Counted from the stretch's first letter, positions 15,039 through 24,211 are shown. The stretch: 43,334 nucleotides of DNA from an uncultured Acidimicrobiales bacterium (GCA_938038785.1 CALHTB010000084.1:1-43334), one strand, 5' to 3'. The notes: generated from the letters alone by a model not told the origin. Program-made: numbers and translations.

Positions 15039-16898
15039 ATGGAGCTCTCGACCATCTCCGGTCCAGATGACCTGGCTGGCCTCTCATTTGACGAACTTGA
15101 CGCGCTCGCAGCCGAGATCCGCGAGCTCATCGTCGCTTCGGTTTCAAAGACCGGCGGCCACTTGGGTTCAAACCTTGGGGCTGTCGAACTGACTATTGCA
15201 TTGCATCGCGTATACGAGTCGCCAAAAGACATCCTTCTTTGGGATACCGGCCACCAGACATACGTTCACAAGATGCTCACCGGCCGAGCTCCGCAGTTTG
15301 AAGTGCTCCGCCAAGCCGACGGCATCAGCGGTTACCCATCGCGCGAGGAAAGCCCTCACGACTGGATCGAGAACAGCCACGCCTCGACGGTGCTGTCCTA
15401 TGCCCACGGCTTGGCCACGGCCGAAGCGTCTGAGGTTGGCTCGGGTCGTCGCATCGTCGCCATCATCGGCGACGGAGCACTCACCGGCGGCATGGCCTAT
15501 GAGGGCATCAACAACCTCGGCCATTCAAAGAGCAATGTCACAGTCATCTTGAACGACAACGGCCGTAGCTACGCACCCACGGTTTCCCTTCTCACCGACT
15601 CGCTGGTGAAGATCCGTTCGAACCCGGTGTACATGCGTCGCCAAGCAAAGATGGAGAAGATCGCCGAGAACATTCCGTGGGTTGGCGACCATCTCGAGCG
15701 AGGCATTCACGCCACAAAGGCTGCAATCCGCCACATGTGGGAGCCGCCGGCGTTCTTCGAGAACTTGGGCGTGCATTACCTCGGCCCGTTCGACGGCCAC
15801 GACATCGAAGGTCTCGAAGCGGCGATGCGCAACGCCGAAGAGTTCGACGGCCCAACCGTGGTCCACGTTCTCACCCAGAAGGGTCGCGGCTACGCCCCCG
15901 CCGAGAACGACCCAATCAAGAACATGCACGACACGTCGGGCGTAAAGGCGGGGTCGTACACCCAGGCATTTACCGAAACGTTGATCAAGCTCGCTGAGGA
16001 ACATCCTGAACTGGTGGCTATCACTGCAGCGATGCCCGACTCGACGGGCCTTCTGCCCTTCCGCGAGCGCTTCCCCGACCGCACCTACGACGTTGGCATT
16101 GCCGAACAGCACGCCGTCACCGCGTCGGCCGGTATGGCCATGGGCGGCCTACGTCCAGTCGTTGCGGTCTACTCCACGTTCATGTCCAGGGCGTTCGATC
16201 AGGTCAACATGGACGTTGGTTTGCATCGCCAACCGGTCATCTTCTGCCTCGACCGAGCCGGCGTCACCGGCGACGATGGTGCGTCGCACCACGGACTCCT
16301 CGACATGGTGCTGTTCACCAAGGTGCCGGGCATGACGGTGTTCGCACCGTCGAGCTACCAAGAACTGCAAGTGCAGCTCACCGATGCTGTCGAAATCTGC
16401 ACCGATGGCCCGGCGATGATTCGTTGGTCGAAGCTGCCGGCTCCGTCGGTGACCGAAGCCGAAGTTGGCGTTGGGCTACATGCCCGCAAGGCCCGTGAGG
16501 GTACCGATGTGTGCATTCTCGCTGTTGGCAAGATGTTCGCCGACGCTATGGAGGCAGCTGCAACGTTGGCCGAGGCTGGAATCTCGGCAACGGTGTGGGA
16601 TCCGCGGGTCGTGTCGCCTCCAGACCCCGAGATGATCGAGAACGCCGCTTCGCACAAGCTGGTCATCACCATTGAAGATGGCATTCGAAACGGCGGTGCT
16701 GGCGATCACTTCCGCGACAAAATTGAGTCGCACATGCACTCGATCGGCAAGGACGCGTCGAGCTGCGAGATTCGTGTGCTGGGTATGCCTCGTGCCTACG
16801 TGCCACACGACAAGCCGGCAATCATCCTGGCCCGGTACGGCCTCGACGCAGCGGGAATCGTCTCGCAAGTACGCGACGCACTTGGCCGTTCTGCCTAA
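15039..16898 (+). CDS. dxs: 1-deoxy-D-xylulose-5-phosphate synthase
   Basis: 619 residues, the normal length. This thiamine-diphosphate enzyme joins pyruvate and glyceraldehyde 3-phosphate, the first step of the MEP isoprenoid pathway. Visible motifs: GGHLGSNLG with H41, the ThDP/Mg motif GDGALTGG (144-151) with NDN at 172-174, DVGIAEQHAVT carrying the catalytic Glu, and DRAGVTGDDGASHHG. The frame is open far upstream because it lies antisense to the propeller gene; ATG 15039 is chosen from homology (MELSTISGPDDL) and the -10 box. The next gene starts 9 nt after the stop but has its own TAATCT box formed partly by the dxs stop codon. Confidence 0.96.
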   Translation: MELSTISGPDDLAGLSFDELDALAAEIRELIVASVSKTGGHLGSNLGAVELTIALHRVYESPKDILLWDTGHQTYVHKMLTGRAPQFEVLRQADGISGYPSREESPHDWIENSHASTVLSYAHGLATAEASEVGSGRRIVAIIGDGALTGGMAYEGINNLGHSKSNVTVILNDNGRSYAPTVSLLTDSLVKIRSNPVYMRRQAKMEKIAENIPWVGDHLERGIHATKAAIRHMWEPPAFFENLGVHYLGPFDGHDIEGLEAAMRNAEEFDGPTVVHVLTQKGRGYAPAENDPIKNMHDTSGVKAGSYTQAFTETLIKLAEEHPELVAITAAMPDSTGLLPFRERFPDRTYDVGIAEQHAVTASAGMAMGGLRPVVAVYSTFMSRAFDQVNMDVGLHRQPVIFCLDRAGVTGDDGASHHGLLDMVLFTKVPGMTVFAPSSYQELQVQLTDAVEICTDGPAMIRWSKLPAPSVTEAEVGVGLHARKAREGTDVCILAVGKMFADAMEAAATLAEAGISATVWDPRVVSPPDPEMIENAASHKLVITIEDGIRNGGAGDHFRDKIESHMHSIGKDASSCEIRVLGMPRAYVPHDKPAIILARYGLDAAGIVSQVRDALGRSA

Positions 16899-16901
16899 TC
16901 T
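16896..16901 (+). promoter_or_regulatory. -10 box overlapping the dxs stop codon
   Basis: TAATCT includes the TAA stop of dxs and lies 6 nt before the GTG of the next gene, giving it a possible leaderless transcript independent of dxs. Confidence 0.4.
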
Positions 16902-16907
16902 GGTCGG

Positions 16908-17555
16908 GTGACCGATTCCCTTCGCCCCAACATCGTGCTCACCGGCCCCGCTGGCGCGGGCAAGAGCACGGTCGGCCGCCGCATTGCCACGCTGACGACA
17001 CGCGAGTTTGTGGACCTCGGCGCCGAGATTGCAGCGACGTGGGGAAACGTGCACGAACTTCCCGAAGAGCAGCGCCTGCAAATCGAGCGTGACTTGGTGG
17101 CCGACTACGCCCCCAAGCGGAACTTGGTTATCGCAACAACACCCACCACGTTGCTCGACCAAGAAAACATCGTCTCGTTGTTGAGCACCGAGGTGTACCA
17201 CCTCACGGCCTCGACCGACGAGCTTGCGCAGCGAGTGACCGCCGATGGTCTTGCGATGCGCCCCGAGTTAGCCGAAGCCGACGATTTGAAGGAGGCCATC
17301 AACAGCCTCCGCGACGAGCGGAGCGAGGTCTACGACAAGTTCCCCACGATCGACACGACCGATCTCTCGATCGAACAAGCCGTCGACAAGCTCCGCGCCT
17401 CTGGGGCGACTGTAGAAGAAGTCGCAGCAATGCCCAAGGACTCGCCGGCGTCAACAACGGGCGGCACCGACGCGCAAACTCGGGCGTTCTATTTGGTGAT
17501 CGCAGTTGCTGCGGCGATCGCCCTCGTGCTGTTCATTCTGGTCCTGAGCTTTTAG
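16908..17555 (+). CDS. Tail-anchored shikimate-kinase-like P-loop ATPase
   Basis: 215 residues. A shikimate-kinase-like fold is suggested by Walker A GPAGAGKST (13-21), FVDLGAEI after it, and a VIATTPTTLLDQENIVSLLS segment that aligns with the AroK VLATGGGAVL..ENR region. Shikimate-binding features are missing: the D-x-D is DLG and the GGG is TPT (78-80). A polar linker (about 175-190) leads to one C-terminal membrane helix (193-214) ending two residues later, a tail-anchor layout. It is therefore unlikely to be the biosynthetic kinase; a membrane-tethered nucleotide-binding role is inferred. It is convergent with the next gene, three bases between stops. Confidence 0.7.
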   Translation: MTDSLRPNIVLTGPAGAGKSTVGRRIATLTTREFVDLGAEIAATWGNVHELPEEQRLQIERDLVADYAPKRNLVIATTPTTLLDQENIVSLLSTEVYHLTASTDELAQRVTADGLAMRPELAEADDLKEAINSLRDERSEVYDKFPTIDTTDLSIEQAVDKLRASGATVEEVAAMPKDSPASTTGGTDAQTRAFYLVIAVAAAIALVLFILVLSF

Positions 17556-17558
17556 GCA

Positions 17559-19211
17559 CTATTCTCCCGAAAGCGGAACTTGGATCAGGCGAGGGCGTTC
17601 AAAATCGAGCTGCACAATGGCGTACTCCGCGGTCGCCACAAGCAGCTGCGCAAACTCTCCGCCAAGCACCGGTAGGTCTTGAACGACGAGACCATCAGGG
17701 CCGATGAACACCCATCGGTTTCCAGTTGAGCCCATGAGCAACGACGCATCTGTAGTTGATGACCATTGGGCAAATCGGAGCTCGCTGGCGCCGCCGAATG
17801 CCACAAATTCCCAGTCGGTGTACGGCTCGGAAGCACGAAGAACGCCTGGTGCCGAGTTCGGTCCACCGGAGGTTCCGATGATGAGGGCCTCACCGTTTGG
17901 AGCTCGAGCGATCACAAGACCTCCGGTCGCGGCGAAGTCGGCCTCGAGATTCGACGGTCCGTCTTCGAAGGTGGTGCGCGTCAGCGTCCAATCGTTTAGC
18001 GAGCTAGGCACTGAGCCCGTAAGGCAAAACGAGTTGGGTGCGCTCCCAAATCCACTCGTGATGTACGTACTGCCAAAAAGCCTTCCGAAGCCTATGAACT
18101 CTTGGTCGAGCCGATGCGACACGCTGGGGCCAGCTACACCATCGGTTCCTCGCTGCTGCAGATACAAGACCTGGGACTGCTCGGCTTGCGCCCGAAGATC
18201 GTTCACGCAGTTCGTGATGAAGCCTTGGTCGCGAAACAGCTGAGGCGCGTCCTCCTCGAGCAGGTCGCCGAGCAGGTTTCGGTCGCAGTCGTACAGTGAC
18301 GCAACTTGGGCGCCACGGTCGGTGGAGTGTTCGACCAAACACACCTGCCGGGCCCGCTGAGGCTGCAACGCTCCGTCGAAGAACTCGACCAACTCGTCGT
18401 AGGGAGGTGCGTCATCTGCGGTGAGCGTCGGCATCGCCACAGCGTCGGCTCCGATCTCGACGAAGAACACGACGCCCTCGCCAACGATTGGGGCAAAGTC
18501 GGTGGAGGGTTCCCACGTCGATCCGTTGGTCGTCTCGAAGAAACGGATGTCGAACGGTGTAGTGAGTTGTTCATCGCTGAGCTCCACCGTTGACAGGTCG
18601 AAGGCCGTCTCAACATTGACCGCTGCGACGAGTCGGTTATCGACGTTGCCGAGGCCAATGACCGCACCGGGTTGCGCGAGCGTTGTCACTGACTCCCAAG
18701 CCAACCCATCGGGCGAGGTAACCAGTGAGGTTCCGCCGCCATCGAAGCTGAGGGCATAGAGCTGAGAGCCAAGCTGGCCATTCGTGAAGAGGAACCCGGG
18801 CGGCTCGGCCGACTCGTACGCCTCGAGCGGGAAGATTGGTTCACCAAGTTCGGACCGGTCTGGCAGTTCGGTGAGCAGCGTCGATGTCGGGATGGAGACT
18901 GCTTCATCGGTGCTGATTGTGGTTGTAGTGCTGGGTTCGGTTGTGGTGGGTTGGTTGGTCGTTGTTGCGGCACTGGTTTGCGGAGAAATGGGGGTGCCGT
19001 CAGCGGCCTCCCCAGATTCCGGAGCGAGCAGGTACAGGACCGCACCAACCAGCGCGCACACCGCAACTACCGAGGCGATAGCAAAACCGGGAGGGCGTGC
19101 ATCAGTAGAGCTCGGAGCGTCCGGCACTGGAGCGCCCGGCGACATACCGTCCACCTCGACTCGGACCGAGCGCGGCGCGCCGCCTTTTTCGCCTGATGGC
19201 CCAATGTCCAT
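17559..19211 (-). CDS. Membrane-anchored extracellular protein of unknown function
   Basis: 550 residues. A short cytoplasmic N-terminus, one membrane helix (about 42-64: GFAIASVVAVCALVGAVLYLLA), a Thr-rich linker (about 80-105), then a large extracellular domain with strand-turn patterns such as SFDGGGTSLVTSPDGLAWESV and FFETTNGSTWEPS, reminiscent of BNR/sialidase-like propeller blades. Four or five cysteines lie in the middle part and may form disulphides. I do not recognise a specific family. Similar anchored propeller-like proteins with Thr-rich stalks are common in Acidimicrobiia. The ATG has TACTCT 6 nt upstream and no ribosome site. Confidence 0.65.
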   Translation of the reverse strand: MDIGPSGEKGGAPRSVRVEVDGMSPGAPVPDAPSSTDARPPGFAIASVVAVCALVGAVLYLLAPESGEAADGTPISPQTSAATTTNQPTTTEPSTTTTISTDEAVSIPTSTLLTELPDRSELGEPIFPLEAYESAEPPGFLFTNGQLGSQLYALSFDGGGTSLVTSPDGLAWESVTTLAQPGAVIGLGNVDNRLVAAVNVETAFDLSTVELSDEQLTTPFDIRFFETTNGSTWEPSTDFAPIVGEGVVFFVEIGADAVAMPTLTADDAPPYDELVEFFDGALQPQRARQVCLVEHSTDRGAQVASLYDCDRNLLGDLLEEDAPQLFRDQGFITNCVNDLRAQAEQSQVLYLQQRGTDGVAGPSVSHRLDQEFIGFGRLFGSTYITSGFGSAPNSFCLTGSVPSSLNDWTLTRTTFEDGPSNLEADFAATGGLVIARAPNGEALIIGTSGGPNSAPGVLRASEPYTDWEFVAFGGASELRFAQWSSTTDASLLMGSTGNRWVFIGPDGLVVQDLPVLGGEFAQLLVATAEYAIVQLDFERPRLIQVPLSGE

Positions 19212-19217
19212 GTCACT

Positions 19218-19223
19218 AGAGTA
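19218..19223 (-). promoter_or_regulatory. -10 box of the anchored protein gene
   Basis: On the minus strand TACTCT lies 6 nt before ATG 19211, the leaderless arrangement. Confidence 0.45.
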
Positions 19224-19300
19224 CGTCGACCGCTAGATGCATGAAGTAAAAGTTCGCCCAGAAGGTCGGCTCATGACGAGATGAAACCGGCGCAAAGTGG

Positions 19301-19306
19301 TAGAGC
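19301..19306 (+). promoter_or_regulatory. -10 box of the cyclophilin lipoprotein gene
   Basis: TAGAGC lies 6 nt before ATG 19313. Part of it (GAGC) could alternatively serve as a weak ribosome site. Confidence 0.35.
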
Positions 19307-19312
19307 TATTCG

Positions 19313-20704
19313 ATGCCTCAAAACGCGCTGTCGCGCCTCTTTGCACTTCTCATCGTATTCTCGCTTGCCGCTGTTGCCTGTTCGTCGTCAGAATCCAGCG
19401 ATGACACGTCGGCCACCGACACCGATGGCACTACCGAGACCGACACCGACACCGATGTTGACGGTAACGCTGGCGATGATGCTGCCGAGAGCCCTTCACT
19501 CGACGGTCCGGTCGACCCCGAGAGCGTCCGCGAGCTCGCATCGCGCCTCACCGGACTCACCGTCGAGGGCGAAGAACTCACCTGCTTGGTAAGCAACGCT
19601 GACGACGACACCGCCCTAACGGCCGTGTTCAACGGTTGGCAGCAACAAACGTTTCAGTTCACTCCCGAAGCCTTCACCGCGCTCACGGTCAACGTGCACG
19701 AATGCGTCGACCCTGTCGTGCTGAGCGGGTCGTTGGTGACCCTCGCAGGCGGCGGTAGCGACCCGGGTGCGTTCACCGGCTGTATCACCAACGAGCTGAG
19801 CGCCGAGCAAACCGGCGACCTCGCCTACGCGGGCCTGGCCGCCTTGCAGGTTGGCTTCGCCGTGCCCGAAGGCGCGCAGGACGCCACCGTCGCCGCTACC
19901 TCGAAGTGCATTGGTAAAGACGTCCTGGCCAACCAGCTCGCATCAGCACGAGAACAACAAAGTGGCTTCGAAGTTGAGGTCGACCGTGAATGCGTCATCG
20001 ACGGCCTCGACGATTCGTTCAGCGAGTCGTTCTGGGAAGGCATCATTCGTGGCGAAGGCGACACCGAGGCGGACATCGAGCCCCTCCTCGAAGACTGCAC
20101 CAGTTCGTTCGACAGCGGCCTCCCGAAGGAAATCCCAGACGACTTCGCCGCCTTCGCGGGTGAGGGCGTTCTTGCTGAGATCGACCCTGCTACTCGAAAC
20201 GGTGTGTACTCCGAAGCACCACCCACGGTCATCGAGGACGGCGTCGACTATCAGGCGATCTTCACAACGACCGACGGCGAGATCCTCGTCGACCTGTATG
20301 AAGACACCGCGCCGATCACCGTGAACTCCTTCGTTGCACTCGCACGGGACGGCTACTACGACATGACCCGCTTCCATCGCGTGCTCGAGGGCTTTATGGC
20401 TCAGGCTGGCGACCCTACGGGCACCGGTTCGGGCGGGCCCGGCTTCCAGTTCGACGATGAAGAGTCGGGCCTGACTCCGGTCGACCGACGTGGCCTGCTC
20501 GCCATGGCGAACTCTGGCCCCAACACCAACGGCAGCCAGTTCTTCATCACCCTCGATGCTGCGAGTTGGCTCGATGGGCTGCACACGGTGTTCGGCGAAG
20601 TTGTCGAAGGCGATGATGTGCTCAGCGAGGTTGATCTGCGCAATCCGGAGGCGCCAACCAACCGTGGCGAACAATTGATCTCGGTCGTCATCGTCGAGGC
20701 ATAG
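19313..20704 (+). CDS. Cyclophilin-type peptidyl-prolyl isomerase lipoprotein
   Basis: 463 residues. The signal peptide ends in the lipobox LAAVAC (Cys23), followed by an acidic Asp/Thr-rich tether to about residue 65. A middle region (about 70-300) with six or so cysteines (LTCLVS, VHECVD, FTGCIT, SKCIGK, RECVID, EDCTSS) is unfamiliar and repetitive in pattern, possibly duplicated disulphide modules. The C-terminal cyclophilin domain (about 310-463) has FHRVLEGFMAQAGDP, GLLAMANSGPNTNGSQFFITL and LDGLHTVFGEVVEG, including the catalytic Arg. It should catalyse proline isomerisation of exported proteins on the outer face of the membrane. Confidence 0.88.
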   Translation: MPQNALSRLFALLIVFSLAAVACSSSESSDDTSATDTDGTTETDTDTDVDGNAGDDAAESPSLDGPVDPESVRELASRLTGLTVEGEELTCLVSNADDDTALTAVFNGWQQQTFQFTPEAFTALTVNVHECVDPVVLSGSLVTLAGGGSDPGAFTGCITNELSAEQTGDLAYAGLAALQVGFAVPEGAQDATVAATSKCIGKDVLANQLASAREQQSGFEVEVDRECVIDGLDDSFSESFWEGIIRGEGDTEADIEPLLEDCTSSFDSGLPKEIPDDFAAFAGEGVLAEIDPATRNGVYSEAPPTVIEDGVDYQAIFTTTDGEILVDLYEDTAPITVNSFVALARDGYYDMTRFHRVLEGFMAQAGDPTGTGSGGPGFQFDDEESGLTPVDRRGLLAMANSGPNTNGSQFFITLDAASWLDGLHTVFGEVVEGDDVLSEVDLRNPEAPTNRGEQLISVVIVEA

Positions 20705-20754
20705 CCAAACGCTTCGGCCTGGCCCGAGTGCTTGCCAGCCTGCAAGACTGGCGC

Positions 20755-22122
20755 ATGGCAACTAGCGACGCACTTACCTCAGAATCGGCTCTTACTCGGC
20801 AATCGATCGAGCTGATGCAGCAGATGATTCGTAACAAGTGTGTCAACGATGGCACCGGCGACACGGGGCACGAAACTCGCAACGCTGACACGCTTCGTCA
20901 GGTCATCGAGGGCCCCGGCATGGACTCGATCACCGTCGAGCCCGTGCCCGACCGTGGGTCGATCGTCGCCCGCATCGAGGGGTCCGATCCAAACGCTCCG
21001 AGCTTGTGCCTGATGGGCCACACCGACGTTGTCCCGGCTAACCCCGACGGATGGCAGCACGACCCGTTTGGTGGCGAACTCATCGACGGCGAGATCTGGG
21101 GACGTGGCGCCGTCGACATGTTGAACCTCACATCGTCGATGGCGGTGGCGTTCCGCCACCTCGCCGACACGAACTTCCAGCCCAAGGGTGACCTGATCTT
21201 TTTTGGTGTCGCCGACGAAGAGGCCGGTTCGCGAGCGGGCGCGCAATGGTTCCAGGAGAACCAGTGGGACGATGTGAAGGCCGACTACGTCCTGACCGAA
21301 AGCGGCGGGATCCATCTCGGCGACCCCGAGCGTCCATCGATTGTGATGAATGTTGGCGAGAAGGGCATCGAGTGGCGCCGCATTCGGGTGAAGGGCACTC
21401 CTGGCCACGGGTCGCGACCGTTCCGTTCCGACAATGCGCTCGTTCGTGCGGCTGCGGTCGTGCAGAAGCTGTCGGAGTATCGGCCACAGCCAAAGTTCCA
21501 CGAGCTGTGGCGCCAGCAAGTGAAGTCGTTCGGGCTCGATGACGAAACGAGCGCGATGCTGCTCGACCCCGAACAGATCACGAACTACCTCGCTGAGTAC
21601 CCGATCGAGAGCTTGGCCAGCCACCTCTATAGCTGCACGCATACCACGTTCTCGCCGAATGTGGTCACGGTTCCTCACGAGCAGAAAACCAACACGATCC
21701 CCGATGTGATCGATATCGAGGTCGACATCCGCACGCTGCCAGGCGAGACCCAGGAAGACATCGAGGCGCACCTTCGCGCCGCTCTCGGCGACTTGGCCGA
21801 CCAGGTCGAGTACGAGGTGATCATCAGCCATCAATCACACATGAGCCCGACGACCACTCCCCTATGGGATTCGATGGCCAGGGCCGTGAATCGCCAATTC
21901 CCAACGGCCGAGCTCTCGCCGCATCTGATCGTTGGTTTCACCGATTCTCGGATCTACCGAGACATGGGCTCGGTGGCGTACGGGGCGGGCCTGTTCAGCC
22001 CGAGCCTCGACCCGTTCTCGTTTAGCGATCGCTTCCATGGCAATGACGAGCGGATCGACGTCGAATCGATGGCGCTGACAACGCAGTTCTTTATCGATGT
22101 CACGAGGGACTTCCTAACGTGA
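20755..22122 (+). CDS. M20 family zinc metallopeptidase / deacylase
   Basis: 455 residues. M20 (ArgE/DapE/carboxypeptidase) metal-site motifs are present in order: GHTDVVP with H89 and D91, GRGAVDM with D121, ADEEAG with E155/E156, and a C-terminal YGAGLFSP region. The dimerisation domain starts near 'GEKGIEWRRIRVKGTPGHGSRP'. It hydrolyses an N-acyl amino acid or dipeptide in the cytoplasm; the substrate is not evident. ATG 20755 is preferred to a 9-codon upstream extension; it has AAGACT 5 nt upstream. The stop overlaps the next gene (GTGA), so the two are translationally coupled. Confidence 0.85.
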   Translation: MATSDALTSESALTRQSIELMQQMIRNKCVNDGTGDTGHETRNADTLRQVIEGPGMDSITVEPVPDRGSIVARIEGSDPNAPSLCLMGHTDVVPANPDGWQHDPFGGELIDGEIWGRGAVDMLNLTSSMAVAFRHLADTNFQPKGDLIFFGVADEEAGSRAGAQWFQENQWDDVKADYVLTESGGIHLGDPERPSIVMNVGEKGIEWRRIRVKGTPGHGSRPFRSDNALVRAAAVVQKLSEYRPQPKFHELWRQQVKSFGLDDETSAMLLDPEQITNYLAEYPIESLASHLYSCTHTTFSPNVVTVPHEQKTNTIPDVIDIEVDIRTLPGETQEDIEAHLRAALGDLADQVEYEVIISHQSHMSPTTTPLWDSMARAVNRQFPTAELSPHLIVGFTDSRIYRDMGSVAYGAGLFSPSLDPFSFSDRFHGNDERIDVESMALTTQFFIDVTRDFLT

Positions 22123-22700
22123 GTGTGGACGACCAGCCCGCACACATCACGCCCACCGGCCCGGACGGACCGAGCGGTGTGGAAAACAAGTGGGTGGTAA
22201 TTACTGGCCCGCCGTCGTCGGGAAAGACCACGTTGGTGAACCTGTTTGCCGACGCTGGCGAGAAGACGTCGGCCGACAGCACCCGTCAGCTGATCGCTGC
22301 TGTCACTGCATCTGGCCGGGATGCTGAAGAGTTTCGCTTCGCCGACGATTTCCAGCCGCGGGTGCTTGAAGCGATGATGGCCGCCGAGGATCTGCTCGAC
22401 CCCAACGATCGGGTCTTTGTCGAATACGCACTCCCCTGCAACATTGCGTTCCACCGTACCGAAGGCCTCGAGCTCACACCCGGGCTGGCCGAAGGCGCCG
22501 TGCGTTCCCGCTACGCCGCGGTGTTCATCCTCGACCCTGTGGGTTGGGAGAACGACGAGCAACGCGTCGAAGACGCCGAGTACCAGGCAGCGGTCCACCA
22601 GCACATGTTCGACGTCTACCGAGAGCTCGGCTACGACCCGATCGCAGTTCCGCCAGTAACACCAGACGAACGCCAAGCCTTCGTACAACAACACATTTGA
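22119..22700 (+). CDS. AAA_28-like P-loop ATPase/kinase
   Basis: 193 residues. Walker A GPPSSGKTT (30-38) with the preceding VVITG strand, a SADSTRQLIA segment typical of the AAA_28 / nucleoside-kinase-like family, and a VFILDPVGWENDEQRVEDAEYQ region carrying the lid arginines. It is probably a small-molecule kinase or regulatory NTPase. The GTG start overlaps the stop of the M20 gene by 4 bases, implying co-expression and perhaps shared pathway use. It is convergent with the downstream dehydrogenase, 16 bp apart. Confidence 0.65.
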   Translation: MSVDDQPAHITPTGPDGPSGVENKWVVITGPPSSGKTTLVNLFADAGEKTSADSTRQLIAAVTASGRDAEEFRFADDFQPRVLEAMMAAEDLLDPNDRVFVEYALPCNIAFHRTEGLELTPGLAEGAVRSRYAAVFILDPVGWENDEQRVEDAEYQAAVHQHMFDVYRELGYDPIAVPPVTPDERQAFVQQHI

Positions 22701-22716
22701 AGGATTCCAATTTGTT

Positions 22717-23589
22717 TCACTCGGCGTGGTAGCGCTGGGCTATGCCTGCAATGTCGAGGTCGTGTTCGGGTCCGGCAGCGCCATCTTCGAACACGGATCC
22801 TGCTGCTGCGATGATCGGGAGATCGGCCCCGACAGTCAACGCCGTGTCAGCGAGATAGCGGAGGTCCTTTGCGACGAGATGCACGGGGAAGTTCGGTTCG
22901 TAAGCACGGGCCCCGATGAGCCCAAGGATCCGTTGGAGTCCTGGTGACGTGATCGGGAGCGCTCCTAGAGTTTCCAGCGCACCGTCGGTATCGAGATCAC
23001 TGCGTTCGATGAAGCCAGCGACTTCGGCATAGGCAGCCACTTGGGCAGCAAACAGTCCGTTGATGGCGAGCTTCATTGTCGCGGCGTTTCCAATTTCACC
23101 GACGTGGGTTGTCTTGCCCGCGTTGACCTCAATGATCGGCAACGCGGCGTCAATTGCGTCGGGTGCACCGCCGAGGACATAGAACAGCGCGCCGGCTTCT
23201 GCCTGGGGCCGTGATCCGACCACTGGCGCTTCGACGATCCGGATGGAAGCGGCGGCTGCTGCCGATGCGAGCTGTTGCGCCATGCCTGGGGTGAGGGTCG
23301 ACGACTCGATCGCGATGCTCGTAGGTGACATAGCGGCCAGCGCCCCACTGTCCGGATGTAGCCAGACGTCGTGTGCTGCCTCATCGTTGCTAACCATCGA
23401 TACAACGAAGTCGGCCCCCTCCGCCGCAGAGCGTGGGGTCTCTGCGACGGTGAGATTGCGGGCAGCTGCGATTGTCTCAGCGGTGGCCTTCGTCCGGTTC
23501 CAGACCGTGACGTTGTGGCCAGTTTTGGCATAGTTGATGGCCATTCGGGAGCCCATGGCTCCGAGACCGAGAACAGTGATGTCGCTCAT
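22717..23589 (-). CDS. 3-hydroxyisobutyrate dehydrogenase family NAD(P)-dependent oxidoreductase
   Basis: 290 residues, the family length. The N-terminal Rossmann fold has GLGAMG (8-13) and WNRTKA selecting the cofactor; the substrate motif SSTLTP (96-101) and the APVVGSRPQAEAG loop follow; the catalytic lysine is K173 in NAATMKLAIN. Members oxidise beta-hydroxyacids or reduce semialdehydes or imines; the exact substrate is open. It starts 8 nt after the yceI-like stop and is probably co-transcribed with it under the TetR operator. Confidence 0.87.
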   Translation of the reverse strand: MSDITVLGLGAMGSRMAINYAKTGHNVTVWNRTKATAETIAAARNLTVAETPRSAAEGADFVVSMVSNDEAAHDVWLHPDSGALAAMSPTSIAIESSTLTPGMAQQLASAAAAASIRIVEAPVVGSRPQAEAGALFYVLGGAPDAIDAALPIIEVNAGKTTHVGEIGNAATMKLAINGLFAAQVAAYAEVAGFIERSDLDTDGALETLGALPITSPGLQRILGLIGARAYEPNFPVHLVAKDLRYLADTALTVGADLPIIAAAGSVFEDGAAGPEHDLDIAGIAQRYHAE

Positions 23590-23597
23590 GAGGGTGC

Positions 23598-24161
23598 TCA
23601 GTTCTGTGGTGCAAGGAGTTGGATGTCGAGCTCGATCCCGATCTGATCGGAGATCACGAACCCGCCAGCGCCGAGTGGGACGTTGAAGTCGACGCCGTAG
23701 TCGGTGCGACTGATCGTGGCTGTTGCTTCAAACCCGGCGTGAATCGAACCGTCGCCGGGGAAGGTCTCGGTTCCGTGGAACACCACGTCGAGACGCTCCT
23801 GTCGAGTGACCCCGTTGATCGTGAGGTCTCCGATGACGCCGTAGTTGTTGTCGCCGTCCGAGACGATCTCGGTCGACTGGAACGTCATCTCGGGATGCTG
23901 CTCAACGTGGAAGAAGTCGGAGTTACGCAGGTGGGCGTCGCGGTCAGCGTTGTTGGTGTCGACACTCGACATATCGACCTTGGCCGATAGCGAGCTGCCA
24001 TTGAGTGAATCTCCGACGATCACGCTGGCGTCGAAGGTATGAAATCGTCCCCTGATTTTGGAGATGGCCATGTGGCGGGCGGTGAACTCGACAGTGCAGT
24101 GCTGCGGGTCGAGCGCCCATGCGCCAGGGGCGAGAGGAAGGTTCTGCGTTGTAGTGGTCAT
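23598..24161 (-). CDS. YceI-family lipid-binding protein
   Basis: 187 residues with the full YceI pattern: WALDPQHCTVEFTARHM, KIRGRFHTFDASV, VDMSSVDTNNADRDAHLRNSDFF, 'HPEMTFQSTEI' and GDLTINGVTRQERLDV. These lipocalin-like barrels bind isoprenoid-type or other amphiphilic ligands. There is no signal peptide, so it is cytoplasmic here. GGAG lies 6 nt before the ATG. The promoter overlaps a perfect 8+8 palindrome, and a divergent TetR regulator gene lies 114 bp away, so TetR repression released by a hydrophobic ligand is likely. Confidence 0.9.
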   Translation of the reverse strand: MTTTTQNLPLAPGAWALDPQHCTVEFTARHMAISKIRGRFHTFDASVIVGDSLNGSSLSAKVDMSSVDTNNADRDAHLRNSDFFHVEQHPEMTFQSTEIVSDGDNNYGVIGDLTINGVTRQERLDVVFHGTETFPGDGSIHAGFEATATISRTDYGVDFNVPLGAGGFVISDQIGIELDIQLLAPQN

Positions 24162-24190
24162 TGGTTACTCCAGTGGGTTGGTCAACGAAT

Positions 24191-24211
24191 AACAAGACTA
24201 AGGGTCTTGTT
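24191..24211. promoter_or_regulatory. TetR-type operator between yceI-like and tetR genes
   Basis: AACAAGAC and GTCTTGTT (8-bp perfect arms, 5-nt centre TAAGG) overlap the -10 box of the minus-strand promoter. Size and position are typical of an autoregulated divergent TetR operator. Confidence 0.7.
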
